Notes under the pieces: generated by a model
The model's input: only the letters and a program-made list of their open reading frames with translations
What the model was told of the DNA's origin: nothing
Database searches by the model: none
In this document: piece after piece, positions 59,712 to 64,000 of the stretch
Numbering within the stretch: position 1 is the stretch's first letter
Layout: each line of letters opens with the position of its first letter
Position numbers and translations under genes: made by a program
Assembly (NCBI RefSeq): GCF_040784935.1
Contig: NZ_CP160680.1
Location: 4,496,501 to 4,560,500 of the forward strand
DNA: 64,000 bases
Direction of reading: 5' to 3'
From: Lewinella sp. LCG006
GTDB taxonomy: Bacteria; Bacteroidota; Bacteroidia; Chitinophagales; Saprospiraceae

Positions 59712-60818
59712 TCACACAAAATCACTAGCAGCCAGTACATCTAACAACTTATCGATCTCTTCGTTCGTGTTAAAACTGTGTAGACAAATGCGGAGGCGTT
59801 CTTCTCCTTGAGGGACAGTAGGGTAGCGGATGGGAAGGATGGCAAAATTATTTTCTTGGAGGTGAGCTGCCAGTTGCATTACCTGTGTATTGCCGGGGCA
59901 AATAACTGCTTGAATAGGGGTGGTACTTGGAATCAGTGAGGTGCGTAAAGTTGTGGGGCAGTTGGTCAGGAAATACCGTATTCGTTCTTGCAAAAGCTTT
60001 ATCTCTACACCTTTAGTGAGCGCCTCATAGGCCGCCTGGATACTAAGCAAAGTATGATGAGGCAGCGCTGTTGCATAAATGAAAGAGCGCGCAAAATTGA
60101 GGAGGTAACTTTTTAAAAGCGAGCTGCCAACAACCACGGCACCATGACTACCAATTGCTTTGCCAAAAGTATGAACCCGGGCCCAAACTTGATCTGCCAA
60201 GCCGAGTGCACTCACCAGCCCTTCTCCTTTTTTGCCAATTACGCCTGTTCCGTGTGCTTCATCCACAATGAGCAGGGCCTCGTGTTGCTGACAAATAGCA
60301 ACCATTTCTGCCAGTGGTGCCTGGTCGCCATCCATAGAATAGACGCTTTCTACGACGACGAAAACTTGCCCTTCGGCACTTCGTAACTTTTTTACCAAGT
60401 CCGTCAGGTCATTATGCGCAAACCCCATTGCTTTAGCCCGACTCAGGCGAATACCATCCCTGAGGGAGGCGTGCAATAGTTTGTCATAGATGATGGTATC
60501 ACCACGCCCGGCCACCGCAGGCAAAAGCCCAATATTGGCAGCGTAGCCCGAAGGGAAAAGCAGTGCAGCTTCCCCATCATGGAAGGCTGCAATCTGTTGC
60601 TCCAAAGCTTCTGCCAAGGCCGTGTTTCCGCTGATCAGTCGTGAGCCTGTTGCACCGCCACTGGTAGGAGAAGCCACCCTCAAAGTACGAGCATATCCTA
60701 GATAGTCATTGGAACAAAAATCTATCCGTTCCCCAATGGGCGCTGGTAGCTGACGGAGTAAGCCTTGTACTTGTCGGTCATCAAGTGCAGCTTGCATTTT
60801 TTGCTGAAAAGTACTCAT
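59712..60818 (-). CDS. bioF: 8-amino-7-oxononanoate synthase BioF
   Basis: 368 aa PLP enzyme of the alpha-oxoamine synthase family, joining L-alanine to pimeloyl-thioester in biotin synthesis. RIDFCSNDYLGYA-like start is ERIDFCSNDYLGYARTL (~29); GGATGSRLISGNTALAEALE (~54), LIVDEAHGTGVIGKKGEGL (~183, PLP Asp/His) and VHTFGKAIGSHGAVVVGS (~215, PLP Lys) are present. The close relative glycine C-acetyltransferase cannot be excluded on motifs alone, but the operon context favours BioF. It is 27 bp downstream of the MFS gene. Confidence 0.93.
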   Translation of the reverse strand: MSTFQQKMQAALDDRQVQGLLRQLPAPIGERIDFCSNDYLGYARTLRVASPTSGGATGSRLISGNTALAEALEQQIAAFHDGEAALLFPSGYAANIGLLPAVAGRGDTIIYDKLLHASLRDGIRLSRAKAMGFAHNDLTDLVKKLRSAEGQVFVVVESVYSMDGDQAPLAEMVAICQQHEALLIVDEAHGTGVIGKKGEGLVSALGLADQVWARVHTFGKAIGSHGAVVVGSSLLKSYLLNFARSFIYATALPHHTLLSIQAAYEALTKGVEIKLLQERIRYFLTNCPTTLRTSLIPSTTPIQAVICPGNTQVMQLAAHLQENNFAILPIRYPTVPQGEERLRICLHSFNTNEEIDKLLDVLAASDFV

Positions 60819-60845
60819 GAGGGCGAAGATAGGGAGATATTCCTT

Positions 60846-62045
60846 TTAAGACACCGTCTTCAACTTACGCGCCAGCACTATCGCAACCACCGACATCACG
60901 ATGGCAAAATATCCGGCGTACTGGTAATGCCCCAGACTCCCATCCGGGTTTTCAATGACAATCATTCCCGCAATAAAAGAGCTTAGGGCTAAGCCAGCCT
61001 CGTTGATGGATGCCCGAATACTCATAAAACTACCACGGTTTTCGGGCTTCACCACGGAGGTGACCAGGGTGGTAGCTGGAACATTGCGCCCACTGGCGAC
61101 GAGGAAAAAACTAGCGGTCGTCAGGAGTGCCAGAGGCAAAATGACTGGAGGAAGGTTAGTGATGGCAAAAATAGAAAAGAGGGCCACAATACTGGCCAGC
61201 GTAAAGATGAGGATATGCCCGAACCGATCGGCCAAGCGGCCAAATAGTGGTAAACAAACGACAGTTACTGCACCACCAATGGCATAAAGCAATGCTACTT
61301 CCCTGGAGGTAAACCCAATATTGAGCTGCATGTAAGGCGCGATAAAAGGAATGATGGTAAAATGCCCCAGCATCAGTACCAAGCTGAAAAGCAGCGCACG
61401 AAGCTGATTAGGGTCGGAGCTGACGAGCCGGATAATCTCTCGAGGACTGGTATTTACCGTGACACCATCCTTTTGTTGAAAATGATGTCGCAAGGGAGGG
61501 ATCACAAAAAAGGAAAGGACTAAAAAGACACAAGAAAGTACCCCAACAACCAAAAACGGCGCACTGGTACCGTACAAATCAGCTAAATAAATACCGGTAG
61601 GAACCCCCGCAATAGAAGCAGCAGAAAAGGAAATCATGATCTTGCCAATCGCTGCTCCCCTCCGCTGAAAAGGGACGATGTCACCAATGACCGCAAGGAT
61701 AAGCGCCCCCAAGGTGCCTCCAAAAGCACCCGTAAAGGCGCGGGCCGTAAGGAAAATACCGTAACTAGGAGCAAAAGCACAAGCCAGTGTGCCTATGGTA
61801 AATCCTAAATAAACAACCAGCAATGCGTGCCGTCGATCAAAACGATCAATGAACATGGCACCTGATAAGCCCGCAGCAAATGCTGCAAAAGCATAAGCGG
61901 AGACAAGCAGGCTAAATTGCTGTGGATTGATATCGTACAAGTCCATGAACTGTTTGCCCAAAGGCATCATGATCATAAAATCTACAATGTGGGTAAACTG
62001 TAGGGCCGCTAGCAGGAGAATAAGGAGGTTTTCGTTTTTGATCAT
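60846..62045 (-). CDS. MFS transporter (drug/small-molecule exporter type)
   Basis: 399 aa with about 12 hydrophobic helices. The conserved loop 2-3 motif is FIDRFDRRHALLVVYLG (~64-80), with a second copy-like loop GRLADRFGHILIF (~268), and an antiporter-type motif C region near ASIAGVPTGIYLADLYG (~152). It lies upstream of bioF on the same strand with only 27 bp between, so it could be co-transcribed with the biotin genes. Whether it moves a biotin-related compound is unknown; most relatives are general efflux pumps. Confidence 0.85.
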   Translation of the reverse strand: MIKNENLLILLLAALQFTHIVDFMIMMPLGKQFMDLYDINPQQFSLLVSAYAFAAFAAGLSGAMFIDRFDRRHALLVVYLGFTIGTLACAFAPSYGIFLTARAFTGAFGGTLGALILAVIGDIVPFQRRGAAIGKIMISFSAASIAGVPTGIYLADLYGTSAPFLVVGVLSCVFLVLSFFVIPPLRHHFQQKDGVTVNTSPREIIRLVSSDPNQLRALLFSLVLMLGHFTIIPFIAPYMQLNIGFTSREVALLYAIGGAVTVVCLPLFGRLADRFGHILIFTLASIVALFSIFAITNLPPVILPLALLTTASFFLVASGRNVPATTLVTSVVKPENRGSFMSIRASINEAGLALSSFIAGMIVIENPDGSLGHYQYAGYFAIVMSVVAIVLARKLKTVS

Positions 62046-62052
62046 ATTTTTT

Positions 62053-62077
62053 CCGTCAAGAGCGAAGATCCTGACGG
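62053..62077. other. Small hairpin CCGTCA/TGACGG upstream of the MFS gene
   Basis: CCGTCA at 62053-62058 and TGACGG at 62072-62077 with a 13-nt loop. The arm sequence equals the ends of hairpin elements A and B, but there is no longer structure, so it is not counted as a member. Confidence 0.35.
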
Positions 62078-62177
62078 CTTTAGCTCTTTCGGCGGTTTAG
62101 TGGGGTGATTTACAATATCAGCCTAAAACTTATAGAGGAATGGAACACTAAGAAGCCTTGGATAGTTCTGGGATCAT

Positions 62178-63392
62178 CTAGATTTTGGGGTAGCAGAGGT
62201 AATATTTGGTAAACATCCTGGGGGAAACGGTACTGTCGGACAATTCGGACATGGGCAAAACCTTCCCCGACTTCATCAGGATACGGATCTCGTCGTGAGA
62301 AGCGGAATAGGCAGCATTGGTCTCTTTGCCCTCAATGACAAGTTGTTCGCCAGCTGCAGGAGGGAGTCCTGGCGTCTCGCTGACCCTTTTGCGGATATTG
62401 TCTACGTATTCTTTGGTAAAAGGTTCGTAGCTGAACTCCAGACGGAAAAGCCGCCGGTTGGCCAAACCACGGGCCAAAAACGATAGGGTAGGGTCTGGAT
62501 TATCCTGCCATTCCTTTACGGCCGCCGCAATGTCGGTATCGTCGAGTCGGGAAAAAACTTGTAGGAGTTCGTCACGCTTGGCGTAGAAATCAGCACTGGA
62601 AAGGTCGCGGTGCTCCAGGAAGTAGCAAAGTACGGAGGGCGCTGGAAGCTTGTGCCCCGTGCGAATCAGCTCCTTGGCGCGTTCCATGATCTTGATAAGC
62701 ATCAGCTCGGCAGCCAGTACCGTTTTGTGCAAATAGACTTGCCAGTACATCAGGCGGCGGGCCGTAAGGAAACGCTCAATGGAGTAAATGCCTTTTTCTT
62801 CTACAACCAGTTCTCCTTCGTGAACCGTGAGCATCTTGATGATCCGGTGATAACCAATGACGCCCTCACTAACCCCCGTAAAGTAGCTGTCGCGGTTGAG
62901 GTAATCCATTCGGTCCATGTCCAGTTGGCTGGAAACGAGCTGTGCCAGGAATGGTTGGTGATAACTTCCTTTAAAAATCTCCATGGCTAAAGCCAACTCA
63001 CCATTAAACTCCTCATTGAGCTTCTCCATGAAAAGTAAGGACAGCTCTTCGTGATGCACTTTAATCAACGTGTGTTCCAGGGTATGCGAAAAAGGGCCGT
63101 GGCCAATGTCATGCAACAAAATGGCAATCTGTACGGCTTCGGATTCCTCCGGGCTGATCACAATGTCTTTAGCTCTAAGGGTGGCAATGGTTTGGCGCAT
63201 CAAGTGCAGCGCACCTAGCGCGTGGTGAAAGCGGGTGTGTAGCGCTCCGGGATAAACATAATGCGTAAGACTGAGTTGCTTGATACGGCGCAATCGCTGA
63301 AAAAAAGGATGTTCTACAAGATCAAACAAAGTCCCGTAAGGAACCTGAATAAAACCGTAAACAGGATCATTGAAAATTTTGTGCGCCTTCAT
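62178..63392 (-). CDS. HD-domain phosphohydrolase (dNTPase-like)
   Basis: 404 aa. The HD metal site is complete: LHTRFHHALGALHLM (~50-64, first His), ILLHDIGHGPFSH (~91-103, HD doublet) and LVSSQLDMDRMDYLNRDSYF (~152-171, final Asp). N-terminal KIFNDPVYGFIQVP and C-terminal sequences match the YwfO/dGTPase-like group, which hydrolyses dNTPs or related nucleotides. Family names vary and the exact substrate is not predictable. The start MKAHKIFNDPVYG is the first Met and well conserved. It runs toward the MFS gene; 132 bp separate them. Confidence 0.9.
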   Translation of the reverse strand: MKAHKIFNDPVYGFIQVPYGTLFDLVEHPFFQRLRRIKQLSLTHYVYPGALHTRFHHALGALHLMRQTIATLRAKDIVISPEESEAVQIAILLHDIGHGPFSHTLEHTLIKVHHEELSLLFMEKLNEEFNGELALAMEIFKGSYHQPFLAQLVSSQLDMDRMDYLNRDSYFTGVSEGVIGYHRIIKMLTVHEGELVVEEKGIYSIERFLTARRLMYWQVYLHKTVLAAELMLIKIMERAKELIRTGHKLPAPSVLCYFLEHRDLSSADFYAKRDELLQVFSRLDDTDIAAAVKEWQDNPDPTLSFLARGLANRRLFRLEFSYEPFTKEYVDNIRKRVSETPGLPPAAGEQLVIEGKETNAAYSASHDEIRILMKSGKVLPMSELSDSTVSPRMFTKYYLCYPKI

Positions 63393-63424
63393 TCCTTACT
63401 GTTTTGGAGGGTCAAAATACGGTT

Positions 63425-63439
63425 TAAGCTGGACTTTCG
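63425..63439 (+). repeat. Short repeat TAAGCTGGACTTTCG, copy 3 of 3
   Basis: Identical to 52189-52203. It lies in the 251-bp divergent gap 63393-63643 between the HD hydrolase and PhoH genes, where no other feature is recognised. Confidence 0.4.
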
Positions 63440-63643
63440 CTAGAAGTTCGTAGCCTGATGCGGACTGCTGCGCGCCCACTGCTTAAAGGGAAAGTTGTTT
63501 CTTGCCGACCCTTAAATCAAGAAAATGCTTAGCAAAGAAAAACTTCACATATACTTAAGCTTGATTTTGCTAAATTTGTTTTGTGCGAAGCGCCATCGGA
63601 ACCTTTTACTAGGCTCATTCGTTTCATTACCATTAAACATGGA

Positions 63644-64000
63644 ATGGTCATAAAAGACCCTCTTCCGTTTTCGTTAAATATAGAATACAACTACTTGAGC
63701 GAAATTATCCTGCAAGTGGATGGAGTAGATCCACTGGCCCTTTTTGGTCAAAAAAATATTAATCTAGCCTTAGTACGCGATGCTATCCCTGAAGTAACGA
63801 TCACCAGCCGGGGCAGCAACGTTAAGATCAAAGGAGAAAAGAAATTCACGCAAAAAGCCAAGAGTCGTATCGAACTCATGGTTCGCCTCCTCAAAGAGCA
63901 TCACGAACTTACCGAACAGACCGTCAAAGATTTATTGAAAGGAGAAAATCCTTTCGACAGCAAACTTGGCAGTGGTAAAGGCACTAAAACGATCTTGCAC
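63644..64000 (+). CDS. PhoH-like ATPase, N-terminal part (cut by window end)
   Basis: 119 codons, open to the window edge. MVIKDPLPFSLNIEYNYLSE leads into IILQVDGVDPLALFGQKNIN, NLALVRDAIPEVTITSRGSN and VKIKGEKKF, the N-terminal KH-like region of PhoH/PhoL proteins, then the helix LVRLLKEHHELTEQTVKDLL. The P-loop ATPase domain would follow beyond the window. PhoH-like proteins are cytosolic NTPases linked to RNA metabolism and stress. The frame is open for several dozen codons upstream (TRLIRFITIKHG), so an earlier non-ATG start is possible, but ATG 63644 fits the family. Confidence 0.8.
   Translation, partial: MVIKDPLPFSLNIEYNYLSEIILQVDGVDPLALFGQKNINLALVRDAIPEVTITSRGSNVKIKGEKKFTQKAKSRIELMVRLLKEHHELTEQTVKDLLKGENPFDSKLGSGKGTKTILH

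Noticed and set aside
62053-62077. Third member of the GACGG hairpin family
   Set aside because: It shares only the six-base arms; the second stem, bulge and internal loop are missing.
1-64000. tRNA and rRNA genes
   Set aside because: No TTCGAAT-type T-arm with matching acceptor and anticodon arms, and no rRNA-like stretch, was found on reading; a tRNAscan-SE and barrnap run would settle this.

Overview
The window looks like chromosomal DNA of a Bacteroidota bacterium, most probably Saprospiria (Lewinella-like). It has the gliding/type IX secretion genes gldM and gldN, three large secreted proteins with type IX C-terminal sorting domains, lipoproteins with Bacteroidota-style lipoboxes, an ATP-type PEP carboxykinase, and many TAnnTTTG promoter elements just upstream of genes. 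The family assignment is inference. No rRNA, tRNA, IS transposase, prophage or CRISPR array was seen.

Layout. 1-6.4 kb: gldM (5' end cut off), gldN, a glycerophosphodiesterase lipoprotein, a LpxL-like acyltransferase and small envelope proteins. 6.6-12.5 kb: pckA divergent from a ScfR/RamB-like regulator, a sigma factor with a membrane partner, and a CAT-fold acetyltransferase. 12.7-16 kb: glycogen genes, namely a CBM48-AKKA-HhH fusion, a solo CBM48 protein and glgB. 16-26 kb: a CoA-transferase, a J-domain protein, a GNAT-nitrilase fusion, an SF1 helicase, two paralogous envelope proteins, a phosphopantetheinyl transferase and a PPP-family phosphatase. 26.5-36.8 kb: a type IX cargo protein, a WD40 protein, Pcm, a phosphohexomutase, a candidate small RNA and a DUF1015 protein. 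36.9-45.5 kb: a phosphoesterase-like/Omp85 fusion, thiolase, an M23 peptidase, an AI-2E transporter and a Usp. 45.5-54.8 kb: two Kazal-containing type IX cargo proteins, a secreted EEP-family protein and an FKBP isomerase, with a repeat-rich gap. 55-62 kb: a biotin operon on the minus strand (MFS, bioF, bioD, bioA, a ketoacyl synthase, bioB). 62-64 kb: an HD hydrolase and the start of a PhoH-like gene.

How genes fit together. GldM and GldN are parts of the machinery that would export the three sorting-domain proteins. The CBM48 proteins and GlgB form a glycogen module. PckA and its divergent regulator suggest switching between sugar and acyl-CoA or gluconeogenic carbon. BioF, BioA, BioD and BioB cover pimeloyl-thioester to biotin. 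The embedded ketoacyl synthase may help to make the pimeloyl chain.

The most unusual content is between genes. There are at least six kinds of dispersed structured repeats: (1) two long hairpins (15946-16087, 31421-31580) with different stem sequences but the same ends, the same 6-nt bulge and the same internal loop; (2) a ~240-bp multi-hairpin repeat in two copies (31030-31269, 52583-52829); (3) mosaics of short variable palindromes joined by a conserved linker, in and beside the biotin operon; (4) a MITE-like unit with terminal inverted repeats and an 11-bp flanking direct repeat (51946-52175); (5) GAGCATG-ended hairpins directly after stop codons; (6) a GC-rich repeat paired with a GAGACGCGATG palindrome. 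All of this is from reading the sequence. No folding or database search was run.
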